Below are positions 1 to 8,238 of a DNA stretch of 64,000 nucleotides, one piece after another; positions within the stretch are counted from its first letter, which is position 1; every line of letters starts with the position of its first letter. Source of the stretch: Klebsiella spallanzanii (GTDB lineage: Bacteria; Pseudomonadota; Gammaproteobacteria; Enterobacterales; Enterobacteriaceae); contig NZ_CABGGS010000001.1 of NCBI RefSeq assembly GCF_902158555.1, forward strand, positions 672,428-736,427, read 5' to 3'. The notes beneath the pieces are model-generated. The model did no database searches. It was not told where the DNA came from and worked only from the letters and a program-made list of their open reading frames with translations. The translations under genes and the position numbers were made by a program.

Positions 1-513
1 CTGATAACCCACCCAGTGGCCGTTGCCAAAGCGGATCGACATATCGGAGGCGTCGCTAAGGTAGTTACGGTGGTTGGCGTAAACCACGTTGATTTCAGTG
101 TTCGGATTGGCATGCACGAACGACGGCAGGCGGGGAATAAACCAGCCCATGCCAAACAGCGGGATCAGGCTGATCGTCACCTGCTGGGTTTGCACCTGAT
201 CGACCAGATGCTCAGTGGCCTGGCGCAGCACGTTAAACGCCGCGCGGATCGAGCGATAATACTCCCGCCCCTGCTGGCTGAGGGTCAGCCGCCGCCCCTG
301 GCGTTCGGTGAGCGGGATCTGCAAATAACCTTCCAGTACCTTCAGCTGATGGCTTACCGCCGAGGGTGAAATCGCCAGCTCCTGCGCCGCCAGGGTCACG
401 CTGCCCAGCCGCGCAATCGCCTCAAAGGCGCGCACCGCCCGCAGCGGCGGATCGTTGGCTAAAGTGCTCTCCGACCAGCTAACCGGCCCTTCCGATTGTT
501 CTGTTTTTTTCAT
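1..513 (-). CDS. LysR-family regulator (GcvA-like), 3' end cut by window edge
   Basis: The first 171 codons run from an ATG at 511-513 to the window edge; the C-terminus lies outside. The N-terminal winged helix-turn-helix spans about residues 22-80, with the LysR-typical stretches AVRAFEAIARLGSVTLAA and SPSAVSHQLKVLE. An effector domain starts near residue 105 with ISLIPLFGMGWFIPRL, a pattern seen in the GcvA/AmpR branch. The gene faces the ABC transporter operon starting at 685, which is the usual arrangement for a LysR regulator of that operon. The effector is unknown and the regulatory link is inferred from position only. Confidence 0.88.
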   Translation of the reverse strand, partial: MKKTEQSEGPVSWSESTLANDPPLRAVRAFEAIARLGSVTLAAQELAISPSAVSHQLKVLEGYLQIPLTERQGRRLTLSQQGREYYRSIRAAFNVLRQATEHLVDQVQTQQVTISLIPLFGMGWFIPRLPSFVHANPNTEINVVYANHRNYLSDASDMSIRFGNGHWVGYQ

Positions 514-684
514 ATGTTGATTTTCTTAGCGCATTTCCCGATCCGGCACATTCTTTAATTATATTTAAAATCATAAAGATAGTTAACCACACTTTTATAA
601 TAAGAAAGAATATATGCGTATTTTACAATTTAATTCATTTGTTGGATGGTAGCTGTTATTTGAGCATCTTGTCGGAAGAATCAG
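514..684. promoter_or_regulatory. Divergent promoter region between LysR gene and ABC operon
   Basis: This 171-bp AT-rich gap lies between two divergent starts, so it must hold promoters for both and probably the LysR binding site. A GGAAGA Shine-Dalgarno at 674-679 sits five bases before the TTG start at 685. I did not pin down specific -10/-35 boxes or a T-N11-A motif. Confidence 0.4.
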
Positions 685-1635
685 TTGGACACACTCATAC
701 AACAAATTATCAACGGGGTCATGCTCGGCAGCATTTACGCCCTGATTGCGCTGGGCTACACCATGGTGTACGGCATCCTGCGCATTATTAACTTTGCCCA
801 CGGCGATATTCTGATGGTCGGCGCGCTGACCACGCTCTCCGGGATGAACGCGCTTAATGCCCACTTTCCCGGCCTGCCGCCGCTGGCGCAGCTGGGGCTA
901 GCGCTGCTGCTGGCCATGGCGGTGTGCGCCCTGCTGGCGATGGCGGTCGAGCGTTTTGCCTACCGTCGCCTGCGCAACGCGCCGCGCCTGGCGCCGTTGA
1001 TCTCCGGGATCGGCGTTTCAGTTCTGCTGCAAACCGTGGCGATGATCGTCTGGTCGCGCAATCCGCTGATGTTTCCGCAGATCCTGCCGATGGACCCGAT
1101 CGCCGTGACCCACGGCAGCGAAGCGCATCCTCCGGCGATCGTGACCGTCACCGGCATGGTCACCGTCGCGCTGGCCCTGGCGGTCATGCTCGGCCTGTGG
1201 CTGCTGGTGGAGTACACCCGCTTAGGACGCGGCATGCGCGCTGTGGCGGAAAACCCACGTATTGCCACGCTGATGGGCGTAAACCCCAACGCCATTATCG
1301 CCCTCACTTTCGCCATTGGCGGCGTATTCGCCGCGCTGGCCGGCGTGATGATGGCCAGCAACTACGGCAATGCCAGCTTCTCAATGGGGTTTCTGCCCGG
1401 CATTAAAGCCTTTACCGCCGCGGTGCTCGGCGGCATCGGTAATATTCGCGGCGCGATGATCGGCGGCCTGCTGCTGGGGCTTATCGAATCCCTCGGCGCG
1501 GGCTATCTCGGCGACCTGACCAACGGCGTTTTCGGCAGCAACTATCAGGATATCTTCGCCTTTATGGTGCTGATTCTGGTGCTGGTTTTCCGCCCTGCCG
1601 GTTTACTCGGCGAACGCGTCGCGCATCGGGCCTAG
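685..1635 (+). CDS. LivH-type ABC transporter permease
   Basis: A 316-residue inner-membrane permease of the branched-chain amino acid family (LivH type). The N-terminus TLIQQIINGVMLGSIYALIALGYT, followed by MVYGILRIINFAHGD, is the family hallmark, as is the late segment with FTAAVLGGIGNIRGAMIGG. There are about eight or nine hydrophobic segments. The start is TTG at 685, supported by GGAAGA five bases upstream; no ATG lies close by. It is the first gene of a tight operon with a second permease, two ATPases and a binding protein. The substrate may not be a branched-chain amino acid, given the two hydrolases at the operon's end. Confidence 0.9.
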   Translation: MDTLIQQIINGVMLGSIYALIALGYTMVYGILRIINFAHGDILMVGALTTLSGMNALNAHFPGLPPLAQLGLALLLAMAVCALLAMAVERFAYRRLRNAPRLAPLISGIGVSVLLQTVAMIVWSRNPLMFPQILPMDPIAVTHGSEAHPPAIVTVTGMVTVALALAVMLGLWLLVEYTRLGRGMRAVAENPRIATLMGVNPNAIIALTFAIGGVFAALAGVMMASNYGNASFSMGFLPGIKAFTAAVLGGIGNIRGAMIGGLLLGLIESLGAGYLGDLTNGVFGSNYQDIFAFMVLILVLVFRPAGLLGERVAHRA

Positions 1636-1644
1636 GAGATAACA

Positions 1645-2751
1645 ATGACAACAGCACAACTCGACACGCCCATCGTCTCCCGCCGCTTCTGGTCCGGGAT
1701 GACCCTGTTCGTCTGCGCGCTGCTGGTCGCGCCGATGGTCGCCAGCCAGCTTGGCGGCAACTACTGGGTACGGGTTATCGACTTCGCCCTGCTCTATATC
1801 ATGCTGGCGCTGGGCCTGAATATCGTGGTCGGCTACACCGGCCTGCTGGATATGGGGTTTATCGCCTTCTATGCCGTCGGCGCTTATCTGGCGGCGCTGC
1901 TGGCCTCGCCGCACCTGCTGGATGTGTTCCCGATGTTAAATAGCTGGTTTCCGGACGGCCTGCACACCTCGTGGCTGGTGATTATTCCGCTTGCCGCGCT
2001 GGTGGCTGCGGGCTGCGGTATCGTGCTGGGCGCGCCGACGCTGAAGCTGCGCGGCGACTACCTGGCGATTGTCACTCTTGGCTTCGGCGAAATTATCCGC
2101 ATCCTGATGCGCAACCTCGACCGCCCGGTCAACATCACCAACGGCGCAAAAGGCATCTCCGGGGTTGATTCGCTGAATCTGTTCGGCCTCAAGTTTAGCG
2201 GCGTCTATCACTGGTTCGGTTTTAAAGTCCCGGCATTGTGGCTGTGGTACTACCTGCTGATGCTGGTCATCGTGGCGATTATTTTTGTCTGCCTGCGGCT
2301 ACAGCATTCGCGCATTGGTCGCGCCTGGCACGCCATCCGCGAGGATGAAGACGTCGCCCGGGCGATGGGGATCAATCTGCGTAACTACAAGCTGCTGGCT
2401 TTCGCTATCGGTGCTTCTTTTGGCGGCGTGGCGGGCGCGCTGTTCGGCGCGTTTCAGGGCTTCGTTTCGCCAGAATCCTTCACGCTTCAGGAGTCGATTG
2501 CGGTGCTGGCGATGGTGGTACTGGGCGGGATGGGGCATATCCCCGGGGTGATCCTCGGCGCGGTGCTGCTGACCGCGCTGCCGGAGCTGCTGCGTAGCCA
2601 GGCCGCGCCAGTACAGCAGACGCTGTTTGGCGAAGTACTGATTGACCCGGAAATATTGCGCCAGCTGTTTTACGGCCTGGCGCTGGTTGGGGTGATGCTA
2701 CTGCGTCCTCAGGGCATCTGGCCCGCACGTCATAAAGGAGCAAAAGCATGA
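1645..2751 (+). CDS. LivM-type ABC transporter permease
   Basis: A 368-residue permease, partner of the LivH-type protein encoded just upstream (9-bp gap). The stretch LLYIMLALGLNIVVGYTGLL followed by DMGFIAFYAVGAY is the LivM signature, and the cytoplasmic coupling segment around GRAWHAIREDEDVARAMGIN is intact. The RBS is TAGGAG with an ATG at 1645. The stop codon overlaps the ATG of the next gene (ATGA at 2748), so the two are probably translationally coupled. Length is within the usual range for the family. Confidence 0.92.
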   Translation: MTTAQLDTPIVSRRFWSGMTLFVCALLVAPMVASQLGGNYWVRVIDFALLYIMLALGLNIVVGYTGLLDMGFIAFYAVGAYLAALLASPHLLDVFPMLNSWFPDGLHTSWLVIIPLAALVAAGCGIVLGAPTLKLRGDYLAIVTLGFGEIIRILMRNLDRPVNITNGAKGISGVDSLNLFGLKFSGVYHWFGFKVPALWLWYYLLMLVIVAIIFVCLRLQHSRIGRAWHAIREDEDVARAMGINLRNYKLLAFAIGASFGGVAGALFGAFQGFVSPESFTLQESIAVLAMVVLGGMGHIPGVILGAVLLTALPELLRSQAAPVQQTLFGEVLIDPEILRQLFYGLALVGVMLLRPQGIWPARHKGAKA

Positions 2752-3515
2752 GCCTGCTAAGCGTGCGCCATATGACGAAACGCTTCGGCGGCCTGACGGC
2801 AGTCGACAACGTGTCGCTCACCATCAACGAGGGTGAAATCTACGGCTTGATCGGCCCCAACGGCGCGGGAAAAACCACCTGTTTTAACCTGATAACGGGG
2901 CTTTATCCGGCGGACAGCGGCGAATTCGCTATCGGCGGGGAAGCCTATTTTCCGAAGAATATTGAGAAAGTCACCGCCGCAGGCATCGCCCGCACCTTCC
3001 AGAACGTGCGGTTGTTTAACGAAATGTCGGTGCTGGAAAACGTGATGGTGGGCCGCCACGTGCGCACCCGCAACGGTCTGTGGGCCGCGCTCTCCCGCCA
3101 TAAACGCGCCCGTGCTGAAGAGGCGCAGACCCGCGAGCTGGCATGGCACTGGCTGGACTATACCGGCATCGCGCAGTTCGCCCACTATCGCGCCTGCGAC
3201 CTCGCCTACGGCCACCAGCGGCGTCTGGAGATTGCCCGCGCGCTGGCTACCGACCCGCGCCTGTTGGCGCTGGATGAACCGGCTGCCGGGATGAACGCCG
3301 CCGAGAAAATGGCCCTTGGCGAACTGCTGCTGCGCATTCGCGATGACGGCAAAACGCTGCTGATGATTGAGCACGACGTCAAGCTGGTGATGGGGATCTG
3401 CGATCGCTTAATGGTGCTGGATTACGGCAAAACGTTAACCAGCGGCACGCCGGATACCGTACGCCGCGACCCGGCGGTGATCGCCGCCTGGCTGGGAGGC
3501 AATGTCCATGTCTGA
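2748..3515 (+). CDS. LivG-type ABC transporter ATP-binding protein
   Basis: A 255-residue cytoplasmic ATPase. Walker A is GPNGAGKT at about residues 37-44, a LivG-type signature LAYGHQRRLEIARAL lies in the middle, and Walker B is LLALDEPAAGMN, followed by the switch His in IEHDVKLVM. It has the long insertion between Walker A and signature typical of LivG rather than LivF. An AAGGAG RBS precedes the ATG, which overlaps the preceding stop codon. It would power import through the two permeases encoded upstream. Confidence 0.93.
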   Translation: MSLLSVRHMTKRFGGLTAVDNVSLTINEGEIYGLIGPNGAGKTTCFNLITGLYPADSGEFAIGGEAYFPKNIEKVTAAGIARTFQNVRLFNEMSVLENVMVGRHVRTRNGLWAALSRHKRARAEEAQTRELAWHWLDYTGIAQFAHYRACDLAYGHQRRLEIARALATDPRLLALDEPAAGMNAAEKMALGELLLRIRDDGKTLLMIEHDVKLVMGICDRLMVLDYGKTLTSGTPDTVRRDPAVIAAWLGGNVHV

Positions 3516-4227
3516 TTTATTAACCGTTAGCCAGTTGAGTGTTCATTACGGCGGCATCCAGGCGGTGCGCGACGTCTCTTTCAGCGTGAGAGAGGGTGAG
3601 CAGACCACGCTGATTGGCGCCAACGGGGCGGGCAAAAGCTCCACCGTCCGCGCCATTACCGGGCTGGAACCCTTTCGCGGCGACATTCTGTTTAACGGTA
3701 AGCCGATCCGCAAACGTCGGGCCGAATCCCTGTTACGTGAAGGGCTGGTGATGGTGCCGGAAGGTCGCGGCATCTTCGCGCGCATGACGGTGCTGGAAAA
3801 CCTGCAAATGGGCGCGTGGCTACGTCGCGACGCGGCGGCGGTTAAACAGGAGATGCGCGCCATTTTCGAAAACTTTCCGCGTCTTGGCGAACGTCAGCAT
3901 CAGCTGGCGGGGCTGCTCTCCGGCGGCGAACAGCAGCTGCTGGCGCTCAACCGCGCCCTGCTCAGCCAGCCGCGTCTGCTGATCCTCGACGAACCCTCGA
4001 TGGGCCTGGCGCCGCTAATGGTCGAAAACATTTTTCGCGTCATCGCCACCCTGCGCCAGCGCGGCGTCGCGCTGCTGCTGATTGAGCAGAACGCACGCCT
4101 GGCTCTTGAGGCCACCGACAGCGCCTGGGTGATGGACAGCGGCAGCATCGTCGAGCGCGGTCCGTCGCAGACGCTGCTGAACGATGACCGTATTGCACAA
4201 ATTTATTTGGGCGAAATGCCCGTTTAA
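3508..4227 (+). CDS. LivF-type ABC transporter ATP-binding protein
   Basis: A 239-residue second ATPase of the importer. Walker A GANGAGKSS is at about 37-45, the signature LLSGGEQQLLALNRAL and Walker B LLILDEPSMGLAP are intact, and the C-terminus is short as in LivF. Two in-frame ATGs exist (3502 and 3508). The GGAGG at 3495-3499 is eight bases from 3508 but only two from 3502, so 3508 is preferred. The gene overlaps the end of the LivG-type gene by eight bases, which again suggests coupled translation. Confidence 0.92.
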   Translation: MSDLLTVSQLSVHYGGIQAVRDVSFSVREGEQTTLIGANGAGKSSTVRAITGLEPFRGDILFNGKPIRKRRAESLLREGLVMVPEGRGIFARMTVLENLQMGAWLRRDAAAVKQEMRAIFENFPRLGERQHQLAGLLSGGEQQLLALNRALLSQPRLLILDEPSMGLAPLMVENIFRVIATLRQRGVALLLIEQNARLALEATDSAWVMDSGSIVERGPSQTLLNDDRIAQIYLGEMPV

Positions 4228-4254
4228 CACACCAACCAGCATCAGGGAAAAACA

Positions 4255-5412
4255 ATGAAAACAGTAAAAATCAGTGCGCTCAGCGCCGCTATTCTGCTCA
4301 GTGGTTTTGCCTCATCCGCCGCGTGGTCTGCGGCCAGCGAAACCGTCATTATCGGCCTGGCAGGCCCGCTGACCGGCCCTTCCGCACGTATCGGCAAGGA
4401 TCTGGAGAACGGTGCGCAACTGGCGATTGACGACATCAACAAGCAGCATCCGACCATCGGCGGCAAGGCGGTAACCTTCAAGCTGCAATCGGAAGACGAT
4501 CAGTCGGACCCACGCACCGCCGTCGCCGTCGCCCAGCGTCTGGTCGATAGCGGCGTCGCGGGCGTGGTCGGTCACTGGAATACCGGCACCAGCATTCCTG
4601 CCGCGCGGGTTTACCACGATGCGGGTATCGCCCAGGTTGCGCCGGTCGCCACCGGGCACGCCTATACCAAACAGGGCTTCGATACCAGTTTTCGCGTGAT
4701 GGGCCACGATGATGACGGCGGCCAGTTTGCCGGTCAGTACGCAGTGCAAACCCTGAAGGCCAAACGTATTGCGGTTATCGATGACCGTACCGCCTTCGGC
4801 CAGGGGCTGGCGGATGAGTTTATTAAGTCGCTGGAAGCGCAGGGAATCAAAATCGTTGACCGCCAGTACGTCGATGACAAAACCGTCGATTTCAGCGCGG
4901 TGCTGACCGCGATCCGCAGCAAAAACGCCGACCTGATTTTCTTCGGCGGCGTCGATAGTCAGGCCGCTCCGCTGGCGCGCCGCATTAAACAGCTGGGCAT
5001 GAACGCCACCCTGATGGGCGCGGGCGGCTTCGTTAGCCAGACCTTCCTCCAGTTGGCGCAGAAAGAGGGCGACGGCGTGGTGGCGCTGGAGCCGGGGCTG
5101 CCGGTCGAACAGATGCCAGGCGGGAAAGCCTTCGAGCAGGCCTATCAGTCGCGCTATCACACCCATATCGAGCTGCATGCGCCGTTCGCCTATGACGCCA
5201 CCCGCGTGCTGGTGGCGGCGATGGAAAAAGCCGACTCCGTCGACCCGGCCGACTATCTGCCCGCACTGCGCGCCATTAGCTATTCCGGGGTCACCGGACA
5301 AATCGCCTTTGATAAAGAGGGCAACCTGAAATCGCCAACCTTTACCGTCTACAAAGTCGTCGACGGAAAATGGCAGCCGCAAACCGTACTCGGCGGCGCA
5401 CAAACGAAGTAA
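4255..5412 (+). CDS. LivK-type periplasmic substrate-binding protein
   Basis: A 385-residue exported binding protein. The N-terminus (MKTVKISALSAAILLSGFAS) is a clear Sec signal peptide with likely cleavage after WSA, near residue 25. The mature part begins ETVIIGLAGPLTGPSARIG, the start of the type-I periplasmic fold of Leu/Ile/Val-binding proteins, and continues with the GVAGVVGHWNTGTSIPAA ligand-site region. It sits 27 bp after the second ATPase gene. It should define the importer's specificity; the ligand cannot be read from sequence, but the neighbouring hydrolases suggest a heterocyclic or carbamoylated amino acid. Confidence 0.9.
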   Translation: MKTVKISALSAAILLSGFASSAAWSAASETVIIGLAGPLTGPSARIGKDLENGAQLAIDDINKQHPTIGGKAVTFKLQSEDDQSDPRTAVAVAQRLVDSGVAGVVGHWNTGTSIPAARVYHDAGIAQVAPVATGHAYTKQGFDTSFRVMGHDDDGGQFAGQYAVQTLKAKRIAVIDDRTAFGQGLADEFIKSLEAQGIKIVDRQYVDDKTVDFSAVLTAIRSKNADLIFFGGVDSQAAPLARRIKQLGMNATLMGAGGFVSQTFLQLAQKEGDGVVALEPGLPVEQMPGGKAFEQAYQSRYHTHIELHAPFAYDATRVLVAAMEKADSVDPADYLPALRAISYSGVTGQIAFDKEGNLKSPTFTVYKVVDGKWQPQTVLGGAQTK

Positions 5413-5429
5413 CGCAGTGAGGCAATGTG

Positions 5430-5912
5430 ATGAGTGATAATAATGAGCTGGGCATTCTCGCCCGCCGCAAAATTGAAGCAGAAATAATCAAGCCGATTTA
5501 CGACATCCTGGTGCGCGAGATAGGTAAAGCTCGCGCCCAGGCCGTTATCGGCGAAGCGATTGAAAACGCCGCCATTGAGGCGGGAAAAGCGTTTGCCAGC
5601 CAGGAGCCGAACGGCGCGGATATCCAGAGCTTTGTCGCCCTGCAGTATCTGTGGGAGAAAGATAACGCCCTGGAGGTCAAGGTGCTGGACGCCGACGACC
5701 AGCAGTATAACTACAACGTCAACCGCTGCCGCTACGCCGAGATGTACCACGAAATGGGGCTAGGCGAAATTGGCCACCTGCTCTCCTGCGCCCGCGACGA
5801 CAAGTTTATCGTCGGCTACGCCCCGGACGTGGAGCTGACCCGCACCACCACCATTATGCAGGGTGGAAAGTGCTGCGACTTCCGCTATCGCGTGAAAAAG
5901 GACCAGCCATGA
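5430..5912 (+). CDS. ATC hydrolase-family protein (L-2-amino-thiazoline-4-carboxylate hydrolase-like)
   Basis: A 160-residue soluble protein that I recognise as the ATC_hydrolase family. Its C-terminal half carries the family's spaced cysteines and acidic residues: C100 in NRCRYAEMYHEMGLGEIG, C120 followed by DD at 123-124, and CC at 148-149 in GGKCCDFRYR. Characterised members open 2-amino-thiazoline-4-carboxylate to a carbamoyl-cysteine. ATG 5430 is chosen over GTG 5427 because GAGG (5419-5422) is seven bases away. The next gene overlaps by four bases and encodes a carbamoylase, the expected partner. Family assignment is fairly firm; the actual substrate is inferred. Confidence 0.75.
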   Translation: MSDNNELGILARRKIEAEIIKPIYDILVREIGKARAQAVIGEAIENAAIEAGKAFASQEPNGADIQSFVALQYLWEKDNALEVKVLDADDQQYNYNVNRCRYAEMYHEMGLGEIGHLLSCARDDKFIVGYAPDVELTRTTTIMQGGKCCDFRYRVKKDQP

Positions 5913-7150
5913 TAACCGTCAACGGCGAACGTCTGTGGTCGACACTCAACGAGATGGCCCTTATCGGCGCGACGCCGGCGGGCGGCGTAACCCGGCTGAC
6001 GCTGAGCGACGAGGACCGCCAGGCGCGCGACCTGCTGCGCCAGTGGGCGCAGGAAGCCGGTTTTCCCTGCGAAGTCGATAGCATGGGCAATATGTTTATC
6101 CGCCGCGCCGGTAAAAATTCGCAGCTTGCTCCGGTGCTGACCGGTTCGCACGTTGACTCTCAGCCGCTCGGCGGCCGCTATGACGGGATTTACGGCGTGC
6201 TGGCCGGACTGGAGGCGCTGCGCACGCTAAACGATCTCGGCGTTGAGACCGAACGCGATATCGTGCTGGTGAACTGGACCAACGAAGAAGGGGCGCGCTT
6301 TGCCCCGGCGATGCTGGCATCCGGGGTCTGGGCAGGACAGTTTAGCGAAGATTTTGCCCTCACCCGCGAAGATCGCGACGGCATCAGCGTCGGCGAGGCG
6401 CTGGAGGCTATCGGCTATCGCGGCGAAAGCCCGACTGCCGCCTTCCCGCTGCACGCCTGCTACGAAGTGCATATCGAACAGGGGCCGATTCTGGAAGAAG
6501 AAGGCATTGATATCGGCCTCGTCCATGCGGCAATGGGTCAGCGCTGGTTCAACGTCACGCTGGAGGGCTTTTCCGCCCACGCCGGAACCACGCCGATGGG
6601 CAGCCGCCGCGATGCGCTGACTGCTTTCGCCGAGCTGGCGCTGGCGGTTGAGCAAATCGGCATCGCGCACAACCCCGACGGCCGGGCGACGATTGGCATG
6701 GCGCAGGTGATCCCGGGATCACGTAACGTGGTGCCGGGCCGCGTGATGTGCAGCGTCGAGTTTCGTCATCCGCAAACCGCAGCGCTGGAAGCGATGGAGC
6801 AAGCTCTGCATGGCGCAGCTGGCGTGCTGGCAGAGCGCGGCGTGGCGACAAACGTCGAGCGTATTTTCGATTACGCGCCGATTGCCTTTGACGCCGGGTG
6901 CCTGGCGCGCAGCCAGCGAGCGGCAGAGGCATTGGGCTACAGCGCCAGGACCATGGTTTCTGGTGCCGGTCACGATACCTGCTATATCAGTAAGGTCGCG
7001 CCCGCCAGCATGATTTTCATCCCCTGCGAGAAAGGGATTAGCCATAACGAGGCGGAGAATATTCTGCCCGCGTGGGCGGAGAAAGGGGCCAACGTGCTGC
7101 TCAACAGTTTGCGCCTTGCTGCCGATGAGCAGGAGCCGGGTAGCGCGTAA
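5909..7150 (+). CDS. N-carbamoyl-L-amino acid hydrolase, M20 family
   Basis: A 413-residue binuclear-metal amidohydrolase of the hydantoinase/carbamoylase subgroup of M20. Metal-site motifs are in order: HVDSQP (H81), D92 in RYDGIYG, NEEG at 125-128, H188 in HIEQGP, and a last His in GISHNEAE. The ATG at 5909 overlaps the stop of the ATC-hydrolase-like gene and has an AAGGA RBS; a longer frame starting at 5870 has no support. The enzyme should release free amino acid, CO2 and ammonia from an N-carbamoyl amino acid, for example N-carbamoyl-cysteine. It could equally belong to the allantoate/ureidopropionase branch. Confidence 0.85.
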   Translation: MITVNGERLWSTLNEMALIGATPAGGVTRLTLSDEDRQARDLLRQWAQEAGFPCEVDSMGNMFIRRAGKNSQLAPVLTGSHVDSQPLGGRYDGIYGVLAGLEALRTLNDLGVETERDIVLVNWTNEEGARFAPAMLASGVWAGQFSEDFALTREDRDGISVGEALEAIGYRGESPTAAFPLHACYEVHIEQGPILEEEGIDIGLVHAAMGQRWFNVTLEGFSAHAGTTPMGSRRDALTAFAELALAVEQIGIAHNPDGRATIGMAQVIPGSRNVVPGRVMCSVEFRHPQTAALEAMEQALHGAAGVLAERGVATNVERIFDYAPIAFDAGCLARSQRAAEALGYSARTMVSGAGHDTCYISKVAPASMIFIPCEKGISHNEAENILPAWAEKGANVLLNSLRLAADEQEPGSA

Positions 7151-7196
7151 ACGAGCAACCCGCCCGCAGCCATTCACGCTGCGGGCTATCTTTGAG

Positions 7197-8228
7197 TTAA
7201 TGCTTCTTGCGGTTACGCCGCATATCGATGGTTACCGCCGCGACGATAATGATGCCTTTAATAATATCCTGCACGTAGGCGTCGACGCCGACAAAGGTAA
7301 ACCCGCTTTTAATCAGGCCGAGGATCATCGCGCCGATTAAGGTCCCGGTAATGCGCCCCACCCCGCCCATCAGGCTGCTGCCGCCAATGACCGCTGCGGC
7401 AATCGCATCCAGCTCATAGGACATTCCCATGCTCGACTGCCCGCTGCTGACGCGCGCCGCCAGCACCACGCCCGCGAGGCCGGAGAGCGCCCCGGCGATG
7501 GTATAGACGATCACCAGATATTTATTCACGTTAATACCGGAGACCTTCGCCGACGTCATATTGCCGCCGATGGCGTACACGTATTTGCCATAGCGGGTAT
7601 GTTTCAGGGCAATATGGAACACTGCGGCGACGACGAAGAAAATAATCACCGGCATCGCCCCCTGGCCGATAGCGGTAAAGCTGTCGGATAAGAAGCTAAT
7701 CGGGTTGCCCTGGGTGTAATACTGCGCAAGACCGCGCGCCGACACCATCATCCCCAACGTGGCGATAAACGGCGGAATACCGGTGCGGGTGACGAGAAAT
7801 CCGTTGGTTAAACCGCACAGCAGGCCGACGCCAATCCCGGCACCAATCGGAATGACCGCAGGCATATTGACCAGCGACGGGAACATCGGCGTCAGGCTGT
7901 CGGAAGTTTGTGCGAGGCTTGCCGCCACCACGGCGGCGAGCGCGATCACCGAACCGGAGGAGAGGTCAATCCCGGTGGTGATGATGACCTGCGTCACCCC
8001 CACCGCGATAATGCCGATAATCGCCACTTGCAGAACAATTAATATCAGTCGGTTGGTGTTCATTAAAAAGGACTGGTCGCGCACGTACCAACCGGCAATT
8101 TCAAAAGTCAGGGCAATCACCAACATGACGATAAATATCCCGGTATCTTTCGGCAGCCGGTGGCGTAATTGCCCAAAGAAAGAGGGCTTATCATTGACCG
8201 GGGTCGCCGTTATTTTCATATTGCTCAT
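7197..8228 (-). CDS. Ribose/inositol-type ABC transporter permease
   Basis: A 343-residue permease of the RbsC family with the typical segment VGVTQVIITTGIDLSSGSVI, followed by repeated glycine-rich hydrophobic helices and GGSSLMGGVGRITGTLIGA near the C-terminus. ATG 8228 is chosen because GAGGCACAGAGA lies directly upstream; the open frame reaches 8315 only by running into the ATPase gene. It is the last gene of a three-gene minus-strand operon with ATPase and binding protein. The substrate is probably a sugar or cyclitol, since a LacI-type regulator and two sugar/inositol-type dehydrogenases are adjacent. Confidence 0.9.
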   Translation of the reverse strand: MSNMKITATPVNDKPSFFGQLRHRLPKDTGIFIVMLVIALTFEIAGWYVRDQSFLMNTNRLILIVLQVAIIGIIAVGVTQVIITTGIDLSSGSVIALAAVVAASLAQTSDSLTPMFPSLVNMPAVIPIGAGIGVGLLCGLTNGFLVTRTGIPPFIATLGMMVSARGLAQYYTQGNPISFLSDSFTAIGQGAMPVIIFFVVAAVFHIALKHTRYGKYVYAIGGNMTSAKVSGINVNKYLVIVYTIAGALSGLAGVVLAARVSSGQSSMGMSYELDAIAAAVIGGSSLMGGVGRITGTLIGAMILGLIKSGFTFVGVDAYVQDIIKGIIIVAAVTIDMRRNRKKH

Positions 8229-8238
8229 TCTCTGTGCC

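Noticed and set aside
4312..5403. Long minus-strand frame (363 residues) opposite the binding-protein gene
   Set aside because: It lies wholly inside a clear plus-strand gene with signal peptide and family motifs, and its translation shows no known family; it is an effect of high-GC codon usage.
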